Positions 1 through 7,610 of a stretch of 10,000 nt of DNA are shown here, in pieces (within the stretch, counting starts at the first letter, position 1; every line of letters begins with the position of its first letter). Under the pieces are notes generated by a model that saw only the letters and a list, made by a program, of their open reading frames with translations, did no database searches and was not told where the DNA came from. Source of the stretch: Phoronis pallida (Eukaryota; Phoronida; Phoronidae). The translations under genes and the position numbers were made by a program. The stretch spans positions 1-10,000 of the forward strand of contig JAOXYC010137775.1 in NCBI GenBank assembly GCA_028565715.1. The letters run 5' to 3'.

Positions 1-21
1 TGGCCGGGGAATTCTGGCTAG
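1..21 (+). CDS. FReD gene, 3' end of an upstream exon
   Basis: The last bases read A-G-E-F-W-L plus the first base of a Gly codon, then the donor gttagt at 22. The (G)EFWLG motif is what precedes NDxIxxLT in this family, and the phase matches the acceptor at 1124. Without the motif this stub could not be recognised. Confidence 0.85.
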   Translation, partial: WPGNSG

Positions 22-1749
22 GTTAGTTGAACTGAGTTACATTCTCTTCAAGTGTTAACATATAACTCATATGCATTTACCTATAACGGAATTTTAAGTT
101 CTTCCCTAATATGCAAGGTCATGGTCGAAATTCTTTCCGGGATCGTCGTGCACTGCAAAGGAGGGATTTCAATGTCTGACAAGATTTTTTGATTGTTTTC
201 TGCCTCTTTTGTTTTTATGCGCCCACAACGTGGCCGCATATTGCTATCATGACCGTCCGGATGTTTGGTTGGATGTTTGGTTGTTCACAATTGATTTCCG
301 ACACTTATCTTCCAAACCGCTCGACGGATTTTGACGAAATTCGACACATACGTTCTTTCTATGGATGCGCCGGCACCAGTCTATTTTCGGACCGTCACTA
401 TCACTCAAAGTCCCCTGTTGGCAAAATGAGATCAGAATCGCTGCAATTGGCTTCCGCCAATTTTCTTTGAAACCACGTGCCGATGTTGACGAAACTTAGC
501 ACACATGTTCCTTGTATAGATGCGCCGGCACCAGTCGATTTTCGGACAGTCAAAAGTACTACAACTCCCCATAGTGGCAATTTTTTTCAAAATTAGTTCA
601 AAATCGCTGCATTTGGTTACCGTCAATTATCTTCAAAACAGCTTGACGGATTTTGACGAAATTTAGAAAATATGTTCTTTGTATTGATGCACCAGCACCA
701 GGCGATTTTCGGACATTCACGATTACCCCTGTTGGCAAAATGAGATTAAAATCGCTGAAATTGGTTTACGCCATTTTTCTTTGAAACTACTTGACAGATT
801 TTGATGAAATTTAGAAAATACGTTCTTTGTATTGATGCGCCGGCACCAGTCGATTTCGTCACGGCTACCCCAGCTCCCCCTATTGGCAAATTAGTTCAAA
901 ATTGCTGCTATTTGTTTCTGTCCATTATCTTTGAAACCCTTTGACGGATGTTGATGAAGTTTTGCACACATGTTCTTGCGTGAAGGGAACAATGTTTTTA
1001 AACTCTATCTTGGTATATGTCGAGTTGCATACCCCCGTTGGGGCATCCCTTTAGCGTTGCTCTAGTTAGTATTTATTTAGCTCTCTATTTGCTATCTCTG
1101 AAATAGCCGTTTTTTTGTTTTAGGCAATGACAATATCAACCGTCTGACTAACCAGGGGTCTTACGTTTTGCGTATTGACTTAGAGGATACAACTGGCAAT
1201 AAGCGATACGCCGCGTATAGTGCGTTCTCCGTCGCGTCTGAGAAGCTGAAGTACAAACTATCAATCGGCTCTTACTCTGGCAACGCAGGTAAAAAAATGT
1301 CCGTCAGAGCTTCATTGTATGTTTATTTTGGCATATGATAGGCAGTAGCACAAGCATATATGCTAAAGGCAATCCAAAAAAGACGGGATGTTTTTTTGAA
1401 AGGCGTGTGCTTTAGTCATTTGATTTTCTGTAAACAAAAATATCGGTAGGTGTTAGTCAAAACAAAAAGCTTTTTATTTCATCTAATTGTTTTTTCCACC
1501 ACAGGCAACTCTCTCGGGCATCACCATGCGCGATATTTTGCAACAAAAGACCGTGATAACGCGTCCAGGTGTGCTAATAGCTACAAGGGAGGGTGGTGGT
1601 ACGGTAGCTGCCACAACGCAAACCTGAATGGAATCTACTACGCCGGTAAACATTCATCGTACGCTAACGGCGTCAACTGGAATCACTGGAAAGGCTACTA
1701 CTACTCATTGAAGAGAACCAGCATGAAGTTCAGACCAGTTGGCTTCTAA
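1..1749 (+). CDS. Fibrinogen-related (FReD) protein, C-terminal 142 residues in three exons, 5' partial
   Basis: The spliced frame joins 1-21, 1124-1288 and 1505-1749, with both introns in phase 1 and each splitting a Gly codon. It yields the second half of a fibrinogen C-terminal globular domain, the fold of ficolins, angiopoietins, tenascins and invertebrate FREPs, which are secreted proteins that bind glycans or receptors. Seen in order: AGEFWLG then NDNINRLT at the first joint; RIDLED and a YSAFSV strand; the SYSGNAG/NSLG joint; a calcium-loop-like DRDNA; the Cys pair in RCANSY and SCHN enclosing [29 protein letters not shown]; and MKFRP just before TAA. These match the family from the middle of the domain to its normal C-terminus. 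The N-terminal half and any coiled coil or leader lie upstream of the window. Asn or Ala replaces Asp at a few family positions (AGNS for AGDS, DRDNA for DRDND), so calcium binding may be weakened. Family assignment is firm; ligand and exact orthology are unknown. Confidence 0.93.
290..980. repeat. Intronic satellite, about 4.5 units of 149-165 bp
   Basis: Unit starts at about 290, 446, 611, 760 and 910 share the order: attgg/ttt-type lead, CTTTGAAACC-like block, TTGACGGATTTTGACGAAATT-like block, cacatgttctttgtat, and gatgcgccggcaccag (at 364, 519, 686 and 834). The last unit stops near 980, before the giant-intron end. Divergence between units is substantial. The open frame at 189-470 is a by-product of this array. 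It lies within the 1,102 bp intron 22-1123 of the FReD gene. Confidence 0.85.
1124..1288 (+). CDS. FReD gene, middle exon (165 bp, phase 1-1)
   Basis: Acceptor ttttttgttttag precedes 1124 and donor gtaaaa starts at 1289. The exon holds 54 whole codons plus split Gly codons at both ends. It carries [17 protein letters not shown] and [13 protein letters not shown], which are the central beta-sheet segments of the fibrinogen domain. The 216 bp intron after it contains nothing recognisable. Confidence 0.92.
1505..1749 (+). CDS. FReD gene, terminal coding exon
   Basis: Acceptor ccaccacag precedes 1505. An ATG at 1450 in the same open frame lies in the intron and is not the start. The exon encodes the calcium-loop region, the conserved Cys pair, [14 protein letters not shown] and the KGYYYSLK...MKFRP end, and stops at TAA 1747-1749. 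Confidence 0.94.
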
Positions 1750-2128
1750 ACTGCCTAAATAATGTACCATTTTGAATGTAGCAATTTCCTATTATACGGT
1801 ACAGGTAATAAAGAGATGGTCAACTGCATGATGGTTGCTTTCGTTTGTTTAGAAAAAAACAACTGATCGTGTGAATAACGCTTAAAACAGGAAGAAAAAA
1901 ATCTAGGCTCATGGACAAAATATAGTTAGTTATTTCAAAAATTGAGAACAAGTTATATAACTTATATCAATACGCGATTCAATGCTCGATCAAAACTGAT
2001 TAATAATCAATAAATACTGACTAGATATAAGTTTTAAAGCACATTGGCTAATGCAATTTAGATATCGTACTGGCGCACGGTAGAACAGTGTTCAATAGAA
2101 CCCTATCGGTGTTCTTGATAAGACAGTG
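1750..2128. other. Convergent intergenic space, 379 bp
   Basis: This AT-rich stretch separates the stop codons of the FReD gene (+) and the LU gene (-). It must hold both 3' UTRs. Apart from the + strand AATAAA motifs I see no gene. No clean AATAAA was found on the minus strand for the LU gene. Confidence 0.7.
1807..1812 (+). promoter_or_regulatory. AATAAA polyadenylation signal of the FReD gene
   Basis: A canonical AATAAA lies 58 bases after the FReD stop codon. A second AATAAA at 2019-2024 could be an alternative, but it is closer to the convergent gene. Confidence 0.6.
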
Positions 2129-2356
2129 TCAGAAAAAGTCGTCACCATAACTGCATCCCGACAATATAAGCATCCCAGTTATTATCAATACTAGAACACA
2201 ACCTCCCATTGGTTGCATTATTCGGCTATTTCCGCCATTGTTCGCGTTGCACAAATCGGTACCACAGCAGTAGCTGCATTTAGATGGAGCATTTTGACAA
2301 TAACGACCTTTTCCAAGCGACGCAAGAAGATCACACCTTTGCTTGCCAATACATCG
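2129..2356 (-). CDS. LU gene, last coding exon with CC..DLCN and C-terminal hydrophobic tail
   Basis: Acceptor ttattttcag precedes 2356 in phase 0. The 75 residues carry RCIGKQRC, YCQNAPSKC, SYCCGTDLCN, a GGNS spacer and the hydrophobic tail CVLVLIITGMLILSG. The stop is TGA at 2131-2129. Confidence 0.9.
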   Translation of the reverse strand, partial: RCIGKQRCDLLASLGKGRYCQNAPSKCSYCCGTDLCNANNGGNSRIMQPMGGCVLVLIITGMLILSGCSYGDDFF

Positions 2357-3992
2357 CTGAAAATAAAGTAAACATTTGCAACCGTATATAGATAATAGAA
2401 CTTGAAAAAAGTCTAGTCATACAACGCGACTTAGGTCAAGTTGTGAATGTGAAATTATCAACTATAAAAATACGGCGTTTTGATTATTTTCCATTTTTTT
2501 CAGATTCCAAATTTATCTATATTCGAGTCCCATGATGGGTCGGAATTTTTTTTTTTGATTCCAAATTTATCTATATAATTAATTGTCGTCACAGCAGTGA
2601 TGTGTTAATTATATCCATTCATTGTTCAACCTATTCATGATACTGAACGATATCATTAGCAAAGGGTTCTACCTCAGTATCCCCCTTGAATCTGAATAAT
2701 TTACTGTTCCTGTCATGGCTGCCTCATTAGCTCAGTTGGTACAGCACTTGCCTAGATTGCAAGCCTGCCGTGGGTTCGATTCCCATGATGGGTCGGAAAT
2801 TCTTTTCAGATTCCAAACCTTCATTCTATATTTGAAAAGACTGATCTCATTTTTCTCCTGTGCCGTTTGTGATATTTCCATCGAGTCCAAAATGGCTACA
2901 GAATAGAGATGTTTAGACATGGCGGAAGTGTCTATACATTCAGACGAAAGAAGAGATTCAATTCATAAAAAAGGTCTTACTAAATAAACCTCATTCAAAA
3001 GTTCACTTCGTAAGTAGCGGTGTGTGACTCTTGGTATGTGAAAACAAAACGGTACCCGGCGGCTAAAAATATTATCCTAATAATTATTTATCTCAGTAGT
3101 TTTGATTAAATGTTGCACAATTGCTCAAATATTTTAACTAAAACAGTGCATTGTGGGTTTCAGTTTTTACGTACCTTGGTATAATACTTGAACACAGATT
3201 TTTCGATTTGTGTTATACAAACATCGTCAGTGTTGTTACAAGTCTGCGAGTGCGCAATACACTCGTCGTTAGATGTCACCTTCTCGCAGACATGGCAACG
3301 GAGACCATCGGCAGTGTAAACTGGAAAAGTACAATAATATAAATGGACACAAAAATATTTTTCTTTTAAAAAAGAAATTCAACTCATCCGTAGCATCAAG
3401 CGCTCGATGATTGTCTTGTAAAATCCAATTATTTTATGCTCCAACTACAGCCAGCCAACATGCTTTATCGCGTATAGGGGTTTGGGAAATAAATACTAAC
3501 ATTTGAACTATGGCGCGCATTTCATCCGGCTTGGAAGTCAAACCTTGTTCACTGCCTGAGCCTTCCATTGAAAACAATTTTTTATAATAACAGTTCTCAA
3601 ATAGTTTGGGAATAAGAACAACGATGAATTTCTCATTTGGCAATTTTTTTGAATTGAAACCACGAGACAAATGTCATTTTACGCAAAGTCAGAAAATTCG
3701 GGTGTTTTTAACTACGATTAAAAAATGGGGGGAGATATAATAAATAAAACAACATGGATAGGTTTGCCATTGTCTCACGAACACGTAGACACATAAGTTA
3801 TGTGTGTTAGTTGATTTTTGACAGAGTTATAGCAGTTCAAACAGGGACCACATTATTCGACTTGTAACCCCGGGCTTCTTAACCTTGGTACCGCCAAGCA
3901 AACTATACTTTACGACTGTGCGCTCGTGACATATACTCACCAAGCGTGGAGACAAGCACTATTGCTGTGTAAAAATGACTCAAATTGTTCAT
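2129..3992 (-). CDS. Ly6/uPAR (LU, three-finger) domain protein, secreted or GPI-anchored, 141 aa, three exons
   Basis: The minus-strand frame joins 3992-3941, 3320-3175 and 2356-2129. Residues 1-17 give a signal peptide (MNNLSHFYTAIVLVSTL); the leader joint is phase 1 and the second joint phase 0. The mature part opens LRCHVC and carries cysteines at 26, 29, 38, 45, 52, 68, 74, 86, 93, 96, 97 and 102. It closes with the family hallmark CCGTDLCN (96-103). A sequon lies at Asn46 (NNT). After N105-S110, which offers small omega-site residues, a hydrophobic run C119-G133 suggests a GPI signal, though the last eight residues (C134-F141) are mostly polar. LU proteins act at the cell surface as receptors, ligand modulators or adhesion factors; which of these applies here cannot be told. 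Twelve rather than ten cysteines implies one extra disulfide. The full domain, matching phases and good splice sites argue for a live gene. Confidence 0.88.
2494..2576 (+). repeat. Truncated SINE copy bracketed by a 20 bp direct repeat
   Basis: 2523-2545 repeats the B-box-to-3' end of the SINE head at 2776-2798 (cccatgatgggtcggaa), followed by 11 T's (2546-2556). The identical 20-mer starting gattccaaattt occurs at 2503-2522 and 2557-2576. The full copy is also followed by cagattccaaa, so this flank may belong to the element rather than being a target-site duplication. Confidence 0.65.
2721..2794 (+). repeat. tRNA-like SINE head
   Basis: An A box (TAGCTCAGTTGG, 2728-2739) and a B box (GGTTCGATTCC, 2773-2783) sit at tRNA spacing. 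The anticodon arm pairs perfectly (CTTGC/GCAAG) and the T arm pairs with one wobble. The D arm has a C-C clash and the acceptor stem has two mismatches, no standard purine follows the anticodon, and no CCA-less clean end is seen. A TTTT follows at 2803-2806. This fits a tRNA-derived SINE promoter better than a working tRNA. It lies in LU intron 2, on the opposite strand to that gene. Confidence 0.7.
3175..3320 (-). CDS. LU gene, first domain exon
   Basis: Acceptor cttttccag precedes 3320 and donor gtacgt follows 3175. The 48 whole codons include LRCHVCEK, DECIAHSQTC, DDVCITQIEK and FKYYTK, the first two loops of the three-finger fold. Confidence 0.88.
3941..3992 (-). CDS. LU gene, signal-peptide exon
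   Basis: ATG at 3992 opens 17 codons with hydrophobic core FYTAIVLVSTL. The exon ends with a G before a consensus donor gtgagt (minus strand, 3940 downward). That G plus TT from the next exon makes Val18. The 620 bp intron down to 3321 holds no recognisable feature. Confidence 0.82.
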
Positions 3993-4018
3993 TAGATGAT
4001 GAATTCTCGCGTGATCAT
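3992..4018 (-). other. Upstream mini-ORF overlapping the LU start codon (TAATG)
   Basis: On the minus strand an eight-codon frame starts at ATG 4018 and its TAA ends on the A of the LU ATG at 3992. If this lies in the 5' UTR it would be a stop-start overlap that could tune translation by reinitiation. Acceptor-like ttttcacag about 20 bases further upstream may mark the start of this exon; the transcript start is not visible. Confidence 0.35.
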
Positions 4019-5399
4019 CTGTCTATCTGTGAAAACCCCATCAAGCAGTGGCAACCTAAAAGTAAAAACGGAACCAGGGAACTGTAGACTAAACTCAGTG
4101 ACTATCAAAGACCTCAATATACACTGAACAGGTACCCTATACAGGCCCGGTGAACAGGTAGATTAGGCTATCACTATGTCAGGTATCTTCAACAACATTT
4201 GGCCGTAAATCATTCGTTATCTGCGCAACCAATATTAAGACTTGACGAAATATAGTCACTCTTGTCTGATAAACTCCTAACTCAAATATTGTAATCACAA
4301 TGTCAACTTCTTGAAGCGACTAAGTAGTAAGGCACTTATATGGACAATATGGAGATGGTCGATAACACCGGTACATATAACAGGCGTACAAAGTAGTAGT
4401 CATAAATTAGCTACAAAAAAAAGTTATTTTAATTCCGCCACGATCCTATTAAAAGTATTATAGGTAAACATTATATAAATAATTATTAATGTAATCACAT
4501 TTCGCAACCGATTAATGTCTGATTGAATTTAGGTTAACATGTTGACCCATTTCGAGAAAGTGGTCGACGTGATTGCACATAAATAATGTTACTGAAGCAT
4601 TAAAGTGAAGGTCGGCCGAATCAATGTTTTTTTATTAATCAAAACATCCATTAGTACATAGTAACTATTGTTTGAATTCTTTCAAACGTTTTTAATCATG
4701 TGTACGTGCTGGCTATATACACGTCATATACACGTATTGAACGCCATAGCACTAGCAATTTCCTATCGAAAAAAACAAGAAATCTAACTATAATGTTACG
4801 AGACGACAACCAACGAAATAGTCACCACAGACGTATTTAAAAGAATTAAGGGATGGATGAAAGGTTGAACCACGGTACCGATAAATATATTTTTTGACAA
4901 TAATCGAGTCTGTTCATGCCCGGGGTGTTCCTGTTACATGTAAAGTGTATTTTGATAATTGTTTCAGTTAATCTCAAAACCCGGGTCTATGAATTAATAT
5001 TAAAATGTTTGAATCAATAGAATATAACACTGATCACATAGGGGATTGACAAATAATTAATATATAAATAACACCTGCATTGTGAATTGAAAATTATTTG
5101 ATTGATTTACACAGATCTTGACCAGATGATAACATGTCTAGTTGTCATTGTTTTTTAAACTTCTAGCAAAAACACTACTCACAAGACCGTCACGAACTCA
5201 CCTGAATCACAGGTAGGCTTTTTCAAAACAGATGTAAACGTAGAAGCAATCCGTTTTTAACAGGTATATTAGAGATGACCTATATAAATGTATCGCTTGA
5301 TAATCAAATGAGGCAAATTATTACGTCGAATCACTTTGGTGACAGCAAAACAAAATACAATCATAAATTGGTTGAGATAAGATAACAAGGTTCATAAGT
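4019..5399. other. AT-rich upstream region, no gene recognised
   Basis: I read both strands here and found no domain motif, paired splice sites with an open frame, RNA gene or clear repeat. It contains isolated splice-like motifs (a gtgagt on the minus strand near 5200, an acceptor-like gtttcag near 4967), but none bounds a convincing exon. The promoter of the LU gene should lie in its low-coordinate part; no TATA box stands out. Confidence 0.5.
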
Positions 5400-5424
5400 T
5401 CAAAGGTCACTCACTGACCTTTGA
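5400..5424. promoter_or_regulatory. Perfect 25 bp palindrome with nuclear-receptor half-sites (IR5)
   Basis: The 10 bp arms TCAAAGGTCA and TGACCTTTGA are exact reverse complements around the spacer CTCAC. AGGTCA is the classical nuclear-receptor half-site, and the TCAA 5' extension is that preferred by monomer binders of the ERR/ROR type. Sequence alone cannot show that it is used; it is about 1.4 kb upstream of the LU start. Confidence 0.4.
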
Positions 5425-5545
5425 TCTATGATTGTATGTACGGGTCGAGATTCAATGAAATTTGCACCTGAATTGGACACAGTTAGGTTTATATTATATA
5501 TAAAATTGTTCACTTACTGGGTGAGATTTCTTTTTGATTTTCCGA

Positions 5546-5585
5546 CGTTTCAGCCCAGCTACTCTGAGCTTTTCTCGATGACTGA
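5546..5585 (-). ncRNA. Hammerhead-like fold, decayed core
   Basis: On the minus strand, downstream of the retroelement C-terminus, AGCTCAG and CTGGGCT form a 7 bp stem (one G-U) with loop AGTAG, followed by GAAAC and GTC as in hammerhead ribozymes. Penelope-like elements are known to carry such ribozymes. The expected CUGANGA box before the stem reads CGAGAAA instead, so self-cleavage is unlikely. Confidence 0.3.
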
Positions 5586-5599
5586 TGTGTCTTGGGACT

Positions 5600-5713
5600 T
5601 TTTTGACTAAGCATTTGATTGCACACTTGTGCGAGAACTACTCCACTGTCACGGTTCATCAGGAAGCGCTGTTTCTGGATTGATATCGCTTCTTTGATTT
5701 TCCGCGAATACAA
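5600..5713 (-). pseudogene. C-terminal remnant of a retroelement protein, probably Penelope-like (GIY-YIG type)
   Basis: The minus frame reads IKEAISIQK, then LMNRDSGVVL, then AQVCNQMLS. The pattern EAIxIxK...NRDxG...YNxLLS is the usual last part of Penelope-like or GIY-YIG retroelement proteins. Here Tyr before NQ is Cys, and nothing of the RT domain is present upstream, since the match ends near 5701. The open frame continues past the motif to 5510 without family sequence. I rate the family from memory of the motif; a related non-LTR element is possible. Confidence 0.5.
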
Positions 5714-5824
5714 ATGTTGTTCTCTACCAATGATTTAAGAGTTTTGGAGAGATAAAGTTGGAAGAAACAGCGCCCCCTGTTGAACCGTGACAGTGGAGTA
5801 GTTCTCGCGCAAGTATACAATCAA
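5615..5824. repeat. Inverted repeat with 62 bp arms made by the two retroelement ends
   Basis: Arms 5615-5676 and 5763-5824 are reverse complements with only a handful of mismatches; the core agaactactccactgtcacg matches without error. The spacer is 86 bp. Confidence 0.85.
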
Positions 5825-5851
5825 GTCAGTATTTATGTGTTTGCAGCTTGA
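5763..5851 (+). pseudogene. Second copy of the same retroelement C-terminus, opposite orientation
   Basis: The plus frame from 5765 reads KQRPLLNRDSGVVLAQVYNQV and keeps the YNQ that the minus copy has lost. The match ends near 5824 and the frame closes with TGA at 5849-5851. A TAA in frame just upstream (near 5750) shows that no longer protein remains. It points away from the minus copy, so the two are head to head. Confidence 0.5.
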
Positions 5852-5875
5852 AATTATTACAAAGTAAATACTCGG

Positions 5876-6070
5876 GTGTGCTCACCTTTAATTCAAAGAG
5901 ACGGCAAGGCAATTCCATATCAACAATGCAAAAGGTCTACCGCCTCCTTTCGGAAAATGAGCCAAAATTTTTAATTTTGTTAAAACAGACTGAAGGCACT
6001 GGCACCGAGCAAGAGTGAAAGACACTTTTTTATTAATGCTTGCAAGTTTCATTGCATATAGCTGGGGTCA
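5876..6070. repeat. Dispersed repeat R, copy 1
   Basis: It shares with 8045-8224, in the same order and orientation, ctttaattca, cctttcggaaaatgag, ggcaccgagcaagagt and acactttttattaatgct. Intervening parts have small indels. No coding motif is visible; the element class is unknown. Confidence 0.75.
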
Positions 6071-6258
6071 ACCGGTGGACCTCTTGCATACATTTCACAC
6101 TAAGCAACTCAACTTCATGTGCATGTGTGTGCTTTGTTTTCATAAGACCGCAAGTCAAAATTAAGCTTTGGCTGCTTATAATGACATGGGCACTTATTGG
6201 GGAGAATGGCGGATATAATCTTCAATGGGACAATTGTGAATAATCTTCAAGGTAAAAT
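6071..6258. other. Spacer between repeat R and tandem array, nothing recognised
   Basis: A 67-codon open frame runs through here (6040-6243) but shows no domain, leader or splice context. Confidence 0.4.
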
Positions 6259-6448
6259 TTATTAATACACAAGATGGTAAACATCGGATGTTGCTAATGA
6301 CATAATGGTATCATTATATCCCCAAACTATTTGCCCACCAGTAGCTTCTCCAAGTACACCCTCAGTACTTGGATATTAAAACGTATTTAACACAGGATGG
6401 TAAACATCGGAAGATGCTAATGACATAATGGTATCATTATATCCCCAA
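6259..6448. repeat. Tandem array T1, about 1.5 units of 123 bp
   Basis: The block gatggtaaacatcgga followed by gctaatgacataatgg and tatcattatatcccc occurs at about 6272 and 6395. Between them lies agtagcttctccaagtac and cagtacttggatatt. The unit is the same as in the array at 7611-7852. Confidence 0.85.
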
Positions 6449-7090
6449 AAAGTCGTCAGTGAATGGATCTTGGGTAAAACTGGCCAATCTCTACCCCAAC
6501 ATTTAGAAGAAATTCTCTTTGGAATTTTCAATTTTAATAAGATTATATTTTCTCACATGAAACTATCGTGACAAGTTAGGATAGCCCAATTAAGATTTTC
6601 TATCTCAACACGGCGGATCACTGTATTCATACGCTCTGCCAATGTAAACAACTCAATAATGTCTTCAACTTCAAAACAGGATTTTGCGATGATTTATTGA
6701 AATGTTATTATTCGTTGCTGTTTTGATCTAAATTAAAGTAATTATTGAACGAATTATAACGGATTTATTTCTTCATTGGCAAATGTATACATGTATTCGT
6801 AAATCGGCTTTTTGGAATGTTTTTGGGGAATCCCCAATGAGTCACAACGGTAAACATGTTTTTTTCAAGTTTAAAAGGTTTTATGTGAGAAATACGATCA
6901 TAACCTGCAAACTTATTTTTGATCGGAGGAAAATATTGATTTCCATATAAAAACTTGTATGTTTTTGATAGGTTTTTATGTGTCTCATAATTCATAAATG
7001 AATGATTTTTTACTATTTTGTATTCAATGTAATTTTCATTCATGTATATGTATTTAAAAATTGTAAAAAAGTGACAATAAAATAAACTTT
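6449..7090. other. AT-rich stretch between repeats, no gene recognised
   Basis: Two open stretches on the minus strand were examined. 7043-6765 (92 codons, with Met) is Lys/Asn/Phe-rich with no motif and looks like chance. 6693-6553 (46 codons, no starting Met) has a more protein-like composition around LFTLAERMNTVIRRVE, but no splice support and no family I recognise. Confidence 0.4.
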
Positions 7091-7110
7091 TTACTTACTT
7101 ACTTACTTAC
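7091..7110. repeat. (TTAC)5 microsatellite
   Basis: Five exact TTAC units directly abut the left edge of the foldback sequence at 7109-7253. Confidence 0.95.
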
Positions 7111-7253
7111 ACTTGTTCCAGTTGTTATCAATAATCTTTTAAAAACGAAATTAAAACTCGTTTGGAATTTCGTTCTTAACCTCGCCAAAGGATCGGTTAA
7201 GAACGAAATTTCAAACCCGTTTAAGAATATTGATATCAACTAGGAACTCGTGT
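7109..7253. mobile_element. Foldback (MITE-like) inverted repeat, ~145 bp
   Basis: The left arm (acacttgttccagttg... to gaatttcgttcttaacc) is matched by the reverse complement of the right arm (ggttaagaacgaaatttc ... gatatcaactaggaactcgtgt), with a 13-base loop at 7182-7194. The inner 17 bases pair almost perfectly. The left arm has about 14 extra bases near 7141-7155. No transposase and no clear target-site duplication are seen. Confidence 0.65.
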
Positions 7254-7610
7254 AGGATCCTCTATAAATGTTATAATTGTTCTTGCAAAATATCATATCT
7301 ATTTGAGTCGTATTAGAAAAAGTAAACCAATACTTAAATTATTTCAAACAGAAGTAAAAAATTATTTCATGATTGAAAAGATTATTAACTCAAAAAATCT
7401 GCAGCAAGGCGTGATCAACTGAGATGGCCTGTGTTCTCACTTTTATTTGCTAATGCGTAACTTGTTACTATTGAATCCCAGGGTGAATGAGGTGTGCATG
7501 CGTGTGTGATTGTGAATAAAACTTCAATAGTTCTGTATTACTTTGTACCTGTACTTTTCTTTTTTGTTAACTCGGTTTATATAAGTAATAAACGTATTAA
7601 AAAATATATA
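7254..7610. other. AT-rich interval, nothing recognised
   Basis: It ends in an (AT)n run at about 7602-7613 that merges into the first unit of the next tandem array. No gene or RNA motif was found. Confidence 0.4.

Noticed and set aside
189-470. 93-codon open frame with a hydrophobic start
   Set aside because: It lies in the FReD intron and mostly inside the satellite units; there is no domain and it does not fit the exon phases.
432-626. 64-codon minus-strand frame
   Set aside because: It is antisense to the intronic satellite, a by-product of repeat sequence.
1450-1504. In-frame ATG and hydrophobic codons just before the last FReD exon, which could look like a leader
   Set aside because: The ccaccacag acceptor at 1504 and the family joint G|NSLG show this part is intron.
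2721-2794. Functional tRNA gene
   Set aside because: Acceptor-stem and D-stem mismatches, an odd base after the anticodon, and a second fragment nearby point to a SINE.
3434-3670. 78-codon minus-strand frame, first considered as the LU leader exon
   Set aside because: The hydrophobic stretch is too short, with no phase-1 donor; the leader at 3992-3941 fits in phase and donor quality.
5200-5214. acctg/caggt dyad and a minus-strand gtgagt donor-like site
   Set aside because: It is short, and no open frame with a matching acceptor could be found.
6040-6243. 67-codon frame downstream of repeat R
   Set aside because: It starts inside the dispersed repeat and shows no recognisable domain.
6765-7043. 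92-codon minus-strand frame with Met
   Set aside because: It has AT-driven composition (Lys, Asn, Phe, Tyr), no motif, no leader and no splice context.
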